64,000 bases of DNA from Oceanihabitans sediminis (GTDB lineage: Bacteria > Bacteroidota > Bacteroidia > Flavobacteriales > Flavobacteriaceae), in contig NZ_QPIG01000003.1 of the NCBI RefSeq assembly GCF_003337215.1, forward strand, positions 334,311 to 398,310. Direction: 5' to 3'. The notes under the pieces are model-generated. The model searched no databases and was not told the origin of the DNA. It was given only the letters and a program-made list of their open reading frames with translations. Positions 53,270 through 61,330 of this stretch are shown here, in pieces. Position numbers and translations under genes: made by a program. The number at the start of each line of letters is the position of its first letter. The stretch's first letter is position 1.

Positions 53270-54487
53270 TCAAATAATTTCTGCAACTACAAAAGTACTG
53301 CCTCCTACATAAATTACATCTTCTTTATTTGCTTGATTTTTTGCAGCATTATATGCTTCATTAACAGATTCATAATACGCACCTTCAAATCCTCTTTCTT
53401 TAAAATAGACTAATAATTCGGAAGCATCTTTACCTCTAGGAATATTTGGTTTACAGAATAAATAGTTGGCCGCTTTTGGTAAAACATCTATAATTCCGTC
53501 TAAATCTTTATCGTTTACAACACCAAAAACAATATATAGCTTATTATAATCTTCTTGCTGCAATTGCTTCATAGTATAAGTTAAACCTTCTAAGTTATGA
53601 GCTGTATCGCATATTACCTTTGGAGATTCTTGCAAAACTTGCCACCTTCCTTTTAATCCGGTATTTTTCACAACTTCTAATAGTCCGTTTTTAATATTAT
53701 TATCTGTGATTTTCCAATTATTAGACTGTAAAACTTTAATTGTTTGTAAAACGGTTTTGATATTCTTTTCTTGATAACTTCCTATTAAATCACTGGTATA
53801 GCTTTCAGTAATTAATTGATCGGCATAAAGTATTTCTGAATGAACTTCTGCTGCTATAATATTAAAAACTGCTGTTGTTTCTTCTTGTGTTTCTCCTATA
53901 ACAACAGGAATATTCGGTTTTATTATACCTCCTTTTTCAGCGGCTATCGCCTTTAAACTATTTCCTAAGAATTGTGTATGATCTAATCCAATATTGGTTA
54001 TAACAGAAACTTCTGGAGTAATAATATTTGTAGAGTCTAATCTTCCGCCTAGACCAACTTCAATAATTGCTATATCTACTTTTTGGGTCGCAAAATATTC
54101 GAAAGCCATTCCTACAGTCATTTCGAAAAAGGAAAGAGTGTTTGTTTCTAAAAAAGCTTTGTTCATTTTTATAAAGTCAACAACAAACTCTTTACTAACT
54201 TCTTTGCCATTAATCTTTATACGCTCTCTAAAGTCTTTTAAATGCGGAGAAGTATAAAGTCCAACCTTATAACCTGCTTCTTGTAAAACAGAAGCTAACA
54301 TGTGGCTAGTAGAACCTTTTCCGTTGGTTCCAGCAACATGAATACTTTTAAAACTAGTTTCTGGATTTTTTAGATGCTTTGCGAGTAATTTAGTATTACC
54401 TAAATCCTTTTTATAAGCTTTTTTTCCTTGTTGTTGATACATTGGAAGTTGTGAGAACATCCAATTTACGGTATCTAAATATGTCAT
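53270..54487 (-). CDS. folC: Folylpolyglutamate / dihydrofolate synthase
   Basis: A 405-aa Mur-ligase-like enzyme that adds glutamate to dihydropteroate and to folates. The ATP loop is HVAGTNGKGSTSHMLAS (about 50-66), with LYTSPHLKDFRERI (77-90) and EVGLGGRLDSTN (145-156) as folate-site motifs. The C-terminal domain has DTAHNLEG. It is 3 nt downstream of a TonB-like gene, the conserved exbB-exbD-tonB-folC order of the lineage. Confidence 0.95.
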   Translation of the reverse strand: MTYLDTVNWMFSQLPMYQQQGKKAYKKDLGNTKLLAKHLKNPETSFKSIHVAGTNGKGSTSHMLASVLQEAGYKVGLYTSPHLKDFRERIKINGKEVSKEFVVDFIKMNKAFLETNTLSFFEMTVGMAFEYFATQKVDIAIIEVGLGGRLDSTNIITPEVSVITNIGLDHTQFLGNSLKAIAAEKGGIIKPNIPVVIGETQEETTAVFNIIAAEVHSEILYADQLITESYTSDLIGSYQEKNIKTVLQTIKVLQSNNWKITDNNIKNGLLEVVKNTGLKGRWQVLQESPKVICDTAHNLEGLTYTMKQLQQEDYNKLYIVFGVVNDKDLDGIIDVLPKAANYLFCKPNIPRGKDASELLVYFKERGFEGAYYESVNEAYNAAKNQANKEDVIYVGGSTFVVAEII

Positions 54488-54490
54488 GTA

Positions 54491-55342
54491 TTATTGACCT
54501 AAATTGAAATTAACTTTTACAAAACCAACTTGTTTTGCAGGTGCTTTACTATCTGCTCGCCATTTGTGGGATAAGGCAATTTTTTTTGCTGGTTCTAACA
54601 AACAAGCCGCAGTATTAGTGGTTCCTTTTACTCCCGGAACTGCTTCTGTAACGCGTCCGCTTCTATCTACTACAATTCTTACAATAACCATTCCTGATTC
54701 ATTGCAATCTTGTTTATATACTTGCTTAGATGGTTTTCCTCTTCCGTTTAGTCCGTAGCCTACTCCACCACTACCTGTTCCTGGGTCACCGAAATAACTT
54801 GGAGCATAAGGGTCACCGTCTAACTGACCTTTATCCCCTGCCTTATTATCGTCACCTTCACTTCCTGATTCGCTACCTTCAGAATTACTAACTCCACCAA
54901 TTAAGGCGTCTAGTTTTTTCTTTTTTTCTTCCTGCTCTCTTTTCTCTTTAGCAATTCTATCGGCTTCTGCTTTCGCTTTCGCATCTGCAATAGCTTTTGC
55001 CTTTGCTTCAGCTTCTTTTTGTTTTTTTATTGCAACCGCTTCTTCGGTTTCTTGTGTTAAAACTTCTTCTGCAACCTCCGGTGCTTTAGTAGGTTCAGCT
55101 GCTTCTGTAGGTTCTGTTTCTGCAGGCTTATTAATGTTTATGTCTTCAGATTTCACAGGTTTTGTTGGTTGTACATCACCACTACCAAAATCAGTAGTTC
55201 CAAAATTTATTGCAACACCATATTCTTCTGGCGGATCCATATATTTTGGACCTACCACAAAAATTAACAACAAGATAATCAAAGCAACTAGTGCTGTGAT
55301 TTTTGCTGAGTCTTTTTCGTGTTTGGTGTTAAAATACTTCAT
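54491..55342 (-). CDS. TonB/TolA-like energy transducer, short
   Basis: A 283-aa protein with an N-terminal TM anchor (about 15-30: ALVALIILLLIFVV), a conserved start MKYFNTKHEKDSAKI, an acidic/Lys-Ala coiled region (about 90-150) and a TonB-like C-terminus (about 205-283) that begins SKQVYKQDC and ends VKVNFNLGQ. It differs in its last 180 residues from the sister TonB at 56509. Its genes are arranged exbB-exbD-tonB-folC. It probably couples ExbBD to outer-membrane receptors, or acts as a TolA-like cell-envelope protein. Confidence 0.88.
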   Translation of the reverse strand: MKYFNTKHEKDSAKITALVALIILLLIFVVGPKYMDPPEEYGVAINFGTTDFGSGDVQPTKPVKSEDININKPAETEPTEAAEPTKAPEVAEEVLTQETEEAVAIKKQKEAEAKAKAIADAKAKAEADRIAKEKREQEEKKKKLDALIGGVSNSEGSESGSEGDDNKAGDKGQLDGDPYAPSYFGDPGTGSGGVGYGLNGRGKPSKQVYKQDCNESGMVIVRIVVDRSGRVTEAVPGVKGTTNTAACLLEPAKKIALSHKWRADSKAPAKQVGFVKVNFNLGQ

Positions 55343-55402
55343 TTTTACTTTATAGTCTTCTTTGCACTTAATTACAATCTGCGTGCCAATTATACTAATA
55401 GT

Positions 55403-55795
55403 TTATTGTGACTTTACAGCTAAAGTAGATTTGATTTTGTTTCTATTGGCAATATCCATTATAAAAACCACGTGTTTCATTTCTACATCCTGATCGGAAC
55501 GAATGGTTATGGATGGACTTTCTGTTTCGCCTACTTTTGCTAAAACTTCTGCTTCTAAAGATTCTTTAGAAACTTGCTTCATGTCTACGTAATAATTGAC
55601 ATCCTTATCTACGCTTACAGATACATTTTTTGTTTGGGTTGTTTTGCTGGTAGATTTTGGTAATAATAAATCTATAGCTTCTGCCGAAACCAATGTTGAT
55701 GCAATCATAAAAAATATTAGTAACAGAAAAACTATATCTGTCATAGATGACATATTGAATTCTGGTGTTACTTTATTTCTTCCTCTTAAATTCAT
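55403..55795 (-). CDS. exbD: ExbD/TolR biopolymer transport protein, copy B
   Basis: A 130-aa protein with a single N-terminal TM (about 19-38) and the catalytic Asp in MSSMTDIVFLLLIFFM (Asp20). The periplasmic domain ends RNKIKSTLAVKSQ. The protein is identical over all 130 residues to copy A at 57676-58068. A 60-nt gap separates it from the tonB gene. Confidence 0.95.
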   Translation of the reverse strand: MNLRGRNKVTPEFNMSSMTDIVFLLLIFFMIASTLVSAEAIDLLLPKSTSKTTQTKNVSVSVDKDVNYYVDMKQVSKESLEAEVLAKVGETESPSITIRSDQDVEMKHVVFIMDIANRNKIKSTLAVKSQ

Positions 55796-55796
55796 A

Positions 55797-56498
55797 TTAT
55801 GTTGGCTCGTTTAAGTGATCTAGAAATTCTAATGAATTTGCTTCCATTTGGTATACAACCTTATCGGTTTTTACTACTAAATGGTTATATGCTACATAGG
55901 CTATAATACCTACAATTAGCCCTCCTACTGTAGTGGTCATAGCTGTATAAAGTCCGTCTGCTAGTGTTTTAATATCTATAGAACCTCCTGAATTAGCGAT
56001 TTCAAAAATAGAAAGAATCATTCCGATTACTGTACCTAAGAAACCAATCATTGGTGCTGCTCCAGAAATGGTTGCTAAAACTGAAACGTTTTTTTCTAAT
56101 CCGTAAATTTCTAATCTTCCTGCATTTTCAATGGCAGTATTAATATCTTCTAGAGGTTTTCCTATTCTTGTAATTCCCTTTCCTATTAATCTAGAAACTG
56201 GTGAATTTTGTTGTACACATAACATTTGTGCTGAATCAATTTTTCCGTTAGTAACATGATCTTTGATTTGATTCATAAAATTAGCATCTACTTTGGAAGC
56301 TTCTTTTATAGCGAAAAGTCTTTCGAAATAAATATATGTTGCAACTATTAGCAATACAAATAATAATGCTATGATTACCATTCCGGCAGTTCCTCCGCTA
56401 GTGATTAATTCTATTACCGAAAGTGTTTTTTTTACAGATTCTCCGTCTGTTAGTAAATCTGCTTCTGTAGCAGCGTCTTGGATGATTGTGTTTAACAT
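55797..56498 (-). CDS. exbB: ExbB/TolQ/MotA proton-channel protein, copy B
   Basis: A 233-aa protein with three TM helices (about 38-58, 133-160, 178-203) of the MotA/TolQ/ExbB family that uses proton-motive force with ExbD. ATISGAAPMIGFLGTVIGMI and the GLYTAMTTTVGGLIVGI helix are the family core. It differs from copy A at Lys/Glu24 and Thr/Ser87. The ExbD gene follows after one base. Confidence 0.95.
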   Translation of the reverse strand: MLNTIIQDAATEADLLTDGESVKKTLSVIELITSGGTAGMVIIALLFVLLIVATYIYFERLFAIKEASKVDANFMNQIKDHVTNGKIDSAQMLCVQQNSPVSRLIGKGITRIGKPLEDINTAIENAGRLEIYGLEKNVSVLATISGAAPMIGFLGTVIGMILSIFEIANSGGSIDIKTLADGLYTAMTTTVGGLIVGIIAYVAYNHLVVKTDKVVYQMEANSLEFLDHLNEPT

Positions 56499-56508
56499 AT
56501 TAAACTTA

Positions 56509-57672
56509 TTAGTCTTTTAATTTTATTCTAAGTGGTAATCCATAAGATACAACTACTGCTCTACCTTGTTGCATTCCTGGTTTCATTTTGGGCAATAACC
56601 TGATAACACGCTTAGCTTCTTCTTCTAATTTAGGGTCTTGAGCTCTTGCCTGAATAGCTACAACATTACCTGATGTATTAATTTTAAAGGAAATATTTAT
56701 TTTTTGAATTCCCTTTAAGTCTTCTGCTAAATCTGTATTGTAATTATCACTGATAAATTTAGTGATTTTCTCATTCATACATTTTTTTCTAGCATTATTA
56801 TCCCCGCCTTCACATCCCGGATAAATAGGCACATTCTCTATTAGCGCAAAAGAGGTTTCTCCGCTTCCTTCATTTTGTTTTTTTGCTGCTGCCGCTTTTG
56901 CGTCAGCTGCAGCCTTTGCATCAGCCTTCGCTTTTGCTGCTGCTTGTGCAGCGGCTTCTGCTCTCGCAGCGGCTTCTCTTTCTGCTTTTGCTTTCGCTTC
57001 AGAAGCTGCTTTTGCCTTTGCCGCTGCTACGGCTCTAGCTTTTGCTTCGGCCTCTGCCTTAGCTTTAGCTTCCGCTTCGGCTTTAGCCTTTGCTTCTGAT
57101 TCCGCTTTTGCTTTGGCTGCAGCTTTAGCATCGGCTTCCTTTTTCGCTTTCTCTCTTGCTAGTGCTTCAGCTTTTTGCTTTGCTTCTTTCTCGGCTTTTA
57201 TTCTTTCTGCTTCCTCCGCTTCTTGTTGTAATAATTTTTCTGCTGCCAAAGCTTCTTTTTCAGCTTTCTCTATTGCTTCTGCTTCCGCTTTTTGCTTTGC
57301 TGCTTCTTCGTTTTTTAACTTCTCTGCAGCTTCTTTCATTTTTTTAGCTTCTTCAACTTCTTGATTAGCTTTTTCTTCAGCTACCTCTTCTTCAACAACT
57401 TCTTCTAAAGCCTCTTCTACTACTTCCTCTACTTCTTCGATCTCTTCTTCTGGTTGAGCTTCTTGGGCCTGGGTTTGAGTAGGCTGCACCTTTTCTGGTT
57501 GCATGTTATCACCTCCTAGAGCTGACTCTCCAAAATTTATTGCAACACCATATTCTTCTGGCGGATCCATATATTTGGGACCTACCACAAAAATCAATAG
57601 CAAAACAATCAACGATATAAGCGCTGTTATTTTTGCTGAATCTTTTTCGTGTTTGGTGTTAAAATATTTCAT
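56509..57672 (-). CDS. TonB/TolA-like energy transducer, long and chimeric
   Basis: A 387-aa protein. Residues 1-50 match the short TonB at 54491 almost exactly, including the TM anchor. Then come an acidic Glu/Val stretch and a long Ala/Lys/Glu-rich helical spacer (about 95-265) like TolA domain II. The C-terminal TonB domain (about 275-387: VPIYPGCEG, PKMKPGMQQGRAVVVSYG) is instead of the type seen at 21027-21776. It is a chimera of one anchor and a different C-terminal module. It lies 3 nt from copy A of exbD. Confidence 0.88.
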   Translation of the reverse strand: MKYFNTKHEKDSAKITALISLIVLLLIFVVGPKYMDPPEEYGVAINFGESALGGDNMQPEKVQPTQTQAQEAQPEEEIEEVEEVVEEALEEVVEEEVAEEKANQEVEEAKKMKEAAEKLKNEEAAKQKAEAEAIEKAEKEALAAEKLLQQEAEEAERIKAEKEAKQKAEALAREKAKKEADAKAAAKAKAESEAKAKAEAEAKAKAEAEAKARAVAAAKAKAASEAKAKAEREAAARAEAAAQAAAKAKADAKAAADAKAAAAKKQNEGSGETSFALIENVPIYPGCEGGDNNARKKCMNEKITKFISDNYNTDLAEDLKGIQKINISFKINTSGNVVAIQARAQDPKLEEEAKRVIRLLPKMKPGMQQGRAVVVSYGLPLRIKLKD

Positions 57673-57675
57673 TAT

Positions 57676-58068
57676 CTATTGCGACTTTACAGCTAAAGTA
57701 GACTTGATTTTGTTTCTGTTGGCAATATCCATTATAAAAACTACATGCTTCATTTCTACATCCTGATCGGAACGAATAGTTATGGATGGACTTTCTGTTT
57801 CGCCTACTTTTGCTAAAACTTCTGCTTCTAAAGATTCTTTAGAAACTTGCTTCATGTCTACGTAATAATTGACATCCTTATCTACACTTACAGATACATT
57901 TTTTGTTTGGGTTGTTTTGCTAGTAGATTTTGGTAATAATAAATCTATAGCTTCTGCCGAAACCAATGTTGATGCAATCATAAAAAATATTAGTAACAGA
58001 AACACAATATCTGTCATAGATGACATATTGAATTCTGGTGTTACTTTATTTCTTCCTCTTAAATTCAT
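57676..58068 (-). CDS. exbD: ExbD/TolR biopolymer transport protein, copy A
   Basis: A 130-aa protein identical to copy B at 55403-55795, with the single TM and catalytic Asp20. The chimeric tonB gene follows after 3 nt, so this copy is the one directly paired with the long TonB. Confidence 0.95.
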   Translation of the reverse strand: MNLRGRNKVTPEFNMSSMTDIVFLLLIFFMIASTLVSAEAIDLLLPKSTSKTTQTKNVSVSVDKDVNYYVDMKQVSKESLEAEVLAKVGETESPSITIRSDQDVEMKHVVFIMDIANRNKIKSTLAVKSQ

Positions 58069-58069
58069 A

Positions 58070-58771
58070 TTATGTTGGCTCGTTTAAGTGATCTAGAAAT
58101 TCTAATGAATTTGCTTCCATTTGGTATACAACCTTATCGGTTTTTACTACTAAATGGTTATATGCTACATAGGCTATAATACCTACAATTAGCCCTCCTA
58201 CTGTAGTGGTCATAGCTGTATAAAGTCCGTCTGCTAGTGTTTTAATATCTATAGAACCTCCTGAATTAGCGATTTCAAAAATAGAAAGAATCATTCCGAT
58301 TACTGTACCTAAGAAACCAATCATTGGTGCTGCTCCAGAAATGGTTGCTAAAACAGAAACGTTTTTTTCTAATCCGTAAATTTCTAATCTTCCTGCATTT
58401 TCAATGGCAGTATTAATGTCTTCTAAAGGTTTTCCTATTCTTGTAATTCCCTTCCCTATTAATCTAGAAACTGGTGAATTTTGTTGTACACATAACATTT
58501 GTGCTGAATCAATTTTTCCGTTAGAAACGTGATCTTTGATTTGATTCATAAAATTAGCATCTACTTTGGAAGCTTCTTTTATGGCAAAAAGTCTTTCGAA
58601 ATAAATATATGTTGCAACTATTAGCAGTACAAATAGTAATGCTATGATTACCATTCCGGCAGTTCCTCCGCTAGTGATTAATTCTATTACCGAAAGTGTT
58701 TTTTCTACAGATTCTCCGTCTGTTAGTAAATCTGCTTCTGTAGCAGCGTCTTGGATGATTGTGTTTAACAT
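58070..58771 (-). CDS. exbB: ExbB/TolQ/MotA proton-channel protein, copy A
   Basis: A 233-aa three-TM ExbB, differing from copy B at only two residues (Glu for Lys at 24, Ser for Thr at 87). It is the first gene of the five-to-six-gene unit (exbB-exbD-tonB-exbB-exbD-tonB-folC). A TATATTTG element lies at 58933-58926 upstream. Confidence 0.95.
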   Translation of the reverse strand: MLNTIIQDAATEADLLTDGESVEKTLSVIELITSGGTAGMVIIALLFVLLIVATYIYFERLFAIKEASKVDANFMNQIKDHVSNGKIDSAQMLCVQQNSPVSRLIGKGITRIGKPLEDINTAIENAGRLEIYGLEKNVSVLATISGAAPMIGFLGTVIGMILSIFEIANSGGSIDIKTLADGLYTAMTTTVGGLIVGIIAYVAYNHLVVKTDKVVYQMEANSLEFLDHLNEPT

Positions 58772-58959
58772 AAACAGTTATTTTACTATTGTATTAACGT
58801 TTGATTTTGTGGTTAAGTATATATTGTTTTAAAGTTCTAATTACCTGAAATATTCAAGTGTACGGACTCGTTTTTATGTGGTAGGCAATTAGATTTTCAT
58901 TATTTAGGTTTTGTTTGGGCAAAAACAAATATAAAAAACTAAAAGGGCATTATATTATA

Positions 58960-60024
58960 TTAGGGGATATAAATTTTACCCGAACTATGGTCATGCTTTG
59001 CACCTGTAACACTGCTCAAACAATTCGCTTCTTCACGCAGTTTTAAAACACCTAAAAGTCCGAAGATTAAAGCTTCTTTATAATTAATAATTTCTTCGGA
59101 AGGAATTATAATTTCGTTACCTGTTAAGTCTTTTATTCTTTTTATTAAGTACAAATTGAAAGCACCACCACCTGTTACTAGAACGGAAGCATTTTCTTTT
59201 TTATTAATTTGATAGGTAATTTGAATAGCAATATGCTCTACAAAAGTTCTTAGAACATCTCTAACTTCCATATTGTATGCATCGATAATAGGAAAAATGA
59301 CTTTTTTAACCCACTCTAATCCCAAGGACTTTGGTGCCTGCAAATTATAAAACTCTAAATTATTGAGGTCTTTAAGTAATGCTTGATGTACTTCTCCTGA
59401 GGAAGCAATCATTCCTTTGTCGTCATAGGAGAAACCTAATCTTTCTGTGTAATGATTCAACACAATATTGACAGGACAAATATCATAAGCTAAACGAAGA
59501 TTATTCACTTCGGATGAAATATTAGCGAATCCGCCAAGATTCACACAAAAATCATATTTCCCAAACAACAACTTATCCCCAATTGGTACAAGTGGAGCTC
59601 CTTGTCCACCCAAAGCAACGTCCTGTACTCTAAAATCACATACTATCTGTTTCTTTGTAATTAAAGCAAGTTCTGGCAAATTCCCAATTTGATAAGTTAG
59701 TCCTTTTTCCGGTTGATGTAAAGCAGTATGTCCATGCGAACAAATTGCAACTATTTCGGTTATATTATTTTTTTGAATAAATGCATTAATGACACTAGCC
59801 AATAATCGTGTGTACTGTTTATCTATTTCCTGTAATTCTTCAGAAGAAAAAGTAATAAGATTCTTTAGTTTTAGCTGCCACTCTTCAAAATAAGACACTG
59901 TTTCGCAATGAATTATTTTAAATCCATAAGCGTTTTCCATACTAAATTTTATGTATGCTAGATCTATTCCATCTAATGATGTGCCAGACATGACTCCAAT
60001 TACATGATATTCTTTCTTTTTCAT
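58960..60024 (-). CDS. anmK: Anhydro-N-acetylmuramic acid kinase
   Basis: A 354-aa kinase that phosphorylates and opens anhydro-MurNAc in peptidoglycan recycling. GVMSGTSLDGIDLAYIKF (about 9-26) is the ATP-binding start. HGHTALHQPEKG, DFRVQDVALGGQGAPLVP and VNLGGFANIS are family motifs. I chose the Met at 60024 because MKKKEYHVIG is the usual family start; six extra residues from an upstream ATG are dispensable. It is divergent from the acyl-CoA dehydrogenase gene. Confidence 0.92.
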   Translation of the reverse strand: MKKKEYHVIGVMSGTSLDGIDLAYIKFSMENAYGFKIIHCETVSYFEEWQLKLKNLITFSSEELQEIDKQYTRLLASVINAFIQKNNITEIVAICSHGHTALHQPEKGLTYQIGNLPELALITKKQIVCDFRVQDVALGGQGAPLVPIGDKLLFGKYDFCVNLGGFANISSEVNNLRLAYDICPVNIVLNHYTERLGFSYDDKGMIASSGEVHQALLKDLNNLEFYNLQAPKSLGLEWVKKVIFPIIDAYNMEVRDVLRTFVEHIAIQITYQINKKENASVLVTGGGAFNLYLIKRIKDLTGNEIIIPSEEIINYKEALIFGLLGVLKLREEANCLSSVTGAKHDHSSGKIYIP

Positions 60025-60048
60025 ATTCTGTAAAAATAACAATCTCTG

Positions 60049-60079
60049 TTGAATGTATATTATTAAAGACTTATATTTG
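60049..60079 (+). promoter_or_regulatory. Promoter of the acyl-CoA dehydrogenase gene
   Basis: TTG (60049-60051), 20 nt and TATATTTG (60072-60079), 36 nt before the ATG at 60116. This matches the consensus very well and the same TATATTTGCAC sequence precedes the tRNA-Val genes. Confidence 0.7.
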
Positions 60080-60115
60080 CACTCTATTTATTATCGAAAA
60101 AACAATAAAAAAACT

Positions 60116-61258
60116 ATGGATTTTAGCCTTACAGAAGAACATATTATGATTCGCGATGCAGCTCGCGATTTTGCACAAACAGAATTACTTCCAGGTGTTA
60201 TTGAACGTGATAACACTCAAACCTTCCCTAAAGAATTAGTAAGAAAAATGGGAGACTTAGGTTTTATGGGAATTATGGTAGACCCAAAATATGGAGGAAG
60301 CGGAATGGATGCAATCTCTTATGTATTAATTATGGAAGAACTTTCTAAAATTGATGCATCTGCTTCGGTAATGGTTTCTGTAAATAACTCTTTAGTTTGT
60401 TATGGATTAGAAGCTTTTGGAACAGAAGAGCAAAAACAAAAATATTTAACAAAAGTTGCTACTGGTGAGCAAATTGGAGCTTTTTGTTTAAGTGAGCCTG
60501 AAGCAGGTAGTGATGCAACTTCGCAAAAAACTACTGCTATAGACAAAGGAGATCATTATGTAATTAACGGAACTAAAAACTGGATTACTAATGGTGGTCG
60601 TGCAGATGTTTACTTAGTAATTGCACAAACAGATAAAGAAAAAGGTCATAAAGGTATTAATGCTTTTATTGTTGAAAAAGGAACTCCTGGATTTGACATC
60701 GGACCAAAAGAAGATAAATTAGGTATTCGCGGAAGTGATACTCATACTTTACAATTTAATGACGTAAAAGTACCTAAGGAAAACAGAATTGGTGAAGACG
60801 GATTTGGTTTCAAATTTGCTATGAAAACACTTTCTGGAGGAAGAATAGGTATTGCATCTCAAGCTTTAGGTATTGCTGCTGGAGCTTATGAATTAGCTTT
60901 AAAATATTCTAAAGAGCGTAAAGCTTTTGGTACAGAAATTTGTAACCACCAAGCTATTGCTTTTAAATTAGCGGATATGCACACTGAAATTGAAGCTGCG
61001 CGTATGTTGGTAATGAAAGCTGCATGGGATAAAGATCAAGGTAACAACTACGATATGTCTAGTGCTATGGCAAAATTATACGCTAGTAAAGTAGCTATGG
61101 AACAAACTGTTGAAGCGGTTCAAATTCATGGCGGAAATGGTTTCGTAAAAGAATACCACGTAGAACGTTTAATGCGTGATGCAAAAATTACTCAGATTTA
61201 TGAAGGTACTTCTGAAATTCAAAAAATCGTTATTTCTAGAGGGGTTATAAGAGACTAA
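60116..61258 (+). CDS. Acyl-CoA dehydrogenase
   Basis: A 380-aa FAD enzyme that makes a double bond in an acyl-CoA; the short-chain/butyryl-CoA type fits its length. FCLSEPEAGSD (about 121-131) is the FAD signature; the catalytic Glu is in QIYEGTSEIQ near residue 363-372. I use the Met at 60116 (MDFSLTEEHIM); the longer frame adds 21 residues of promoter region. Substrate chain length is not determined. Confidence 0.94.
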   Translation: MDFSLTEEHIMIRDAARDFAQTELLPGVIERDNTQTFPKELVRKMGDLGFMGIMVDPKYGGSGMDAISYVLIMEELSKIDASASVMVSVNNSLVCYGLEAFGTEEQKQKYLTKVATGEQIGAFCLSEPEAGSDATSQKTTAIDKGDHYVINGTKNWITNGGRADVYLVIAQTDKEKGHKGINAFIVEKGTPGFDIGPKEDKLGIRGSDTHTLQFNDVKVPKENRIGEDGFGFKFAMKTLSGGRIGIASQALGIAAGAYELALKYSKERKAFGTEICNHQAIAFKLADMHTEIEAARMLVMKAAWDKDQGNNYDMSSAMAKLYASKVAMEQTVEAVQIHGGNGFVKEYHVERLMRDAKITQIYEGTSEIQKIVISRGVIRD

Positions 61259-61281
61259 TCCTTTCCAGAAATACTTTAAAT

Positions 61282-61319
61282 AAAAAAAGGCTTCAGTTTT
61301 ACTTCTGAAGCCTTTTTTT
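61282..61319. terminator. Bidirectional intrinsic terminator
   Basis: A 15-bp perfect stem (61282-61296 with 61305-61319) around GGCTTCAG, with A and T runs on both ends. It separates the dehydrogenase from the convergent helicase. Confidence 0.9.
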
Positions 61320-61330
61320 ATAATTAGTTT

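Larger units (their letters stand above)
55403..56498. repeat. Duplicated exbB-exbD block, copy B
   Basis: This 1.1-kb block matches 57676-58771 at a constant offset of 2273 with only scattered substitutions (about 98% by eye). It is a recent tandem duplication or a region kept identical by gene conversion. Confidence 0.85.
57676..58771. repeat. Duplicated exbB-exbD block, copy A
   Basis: Partner of the block at 55403-56498. The homology continues past exbD into the first ~50 codons of each tonB gene and then stops. Confidence 0.85.

Noticed and set aside
56880..57480. Repeat-rich DNA that looks like an array
   Set aside because: The units are in frame and encode the Ala/Lys/Glu helix of the long TonB; there are no unique spacers as in CRISPR.
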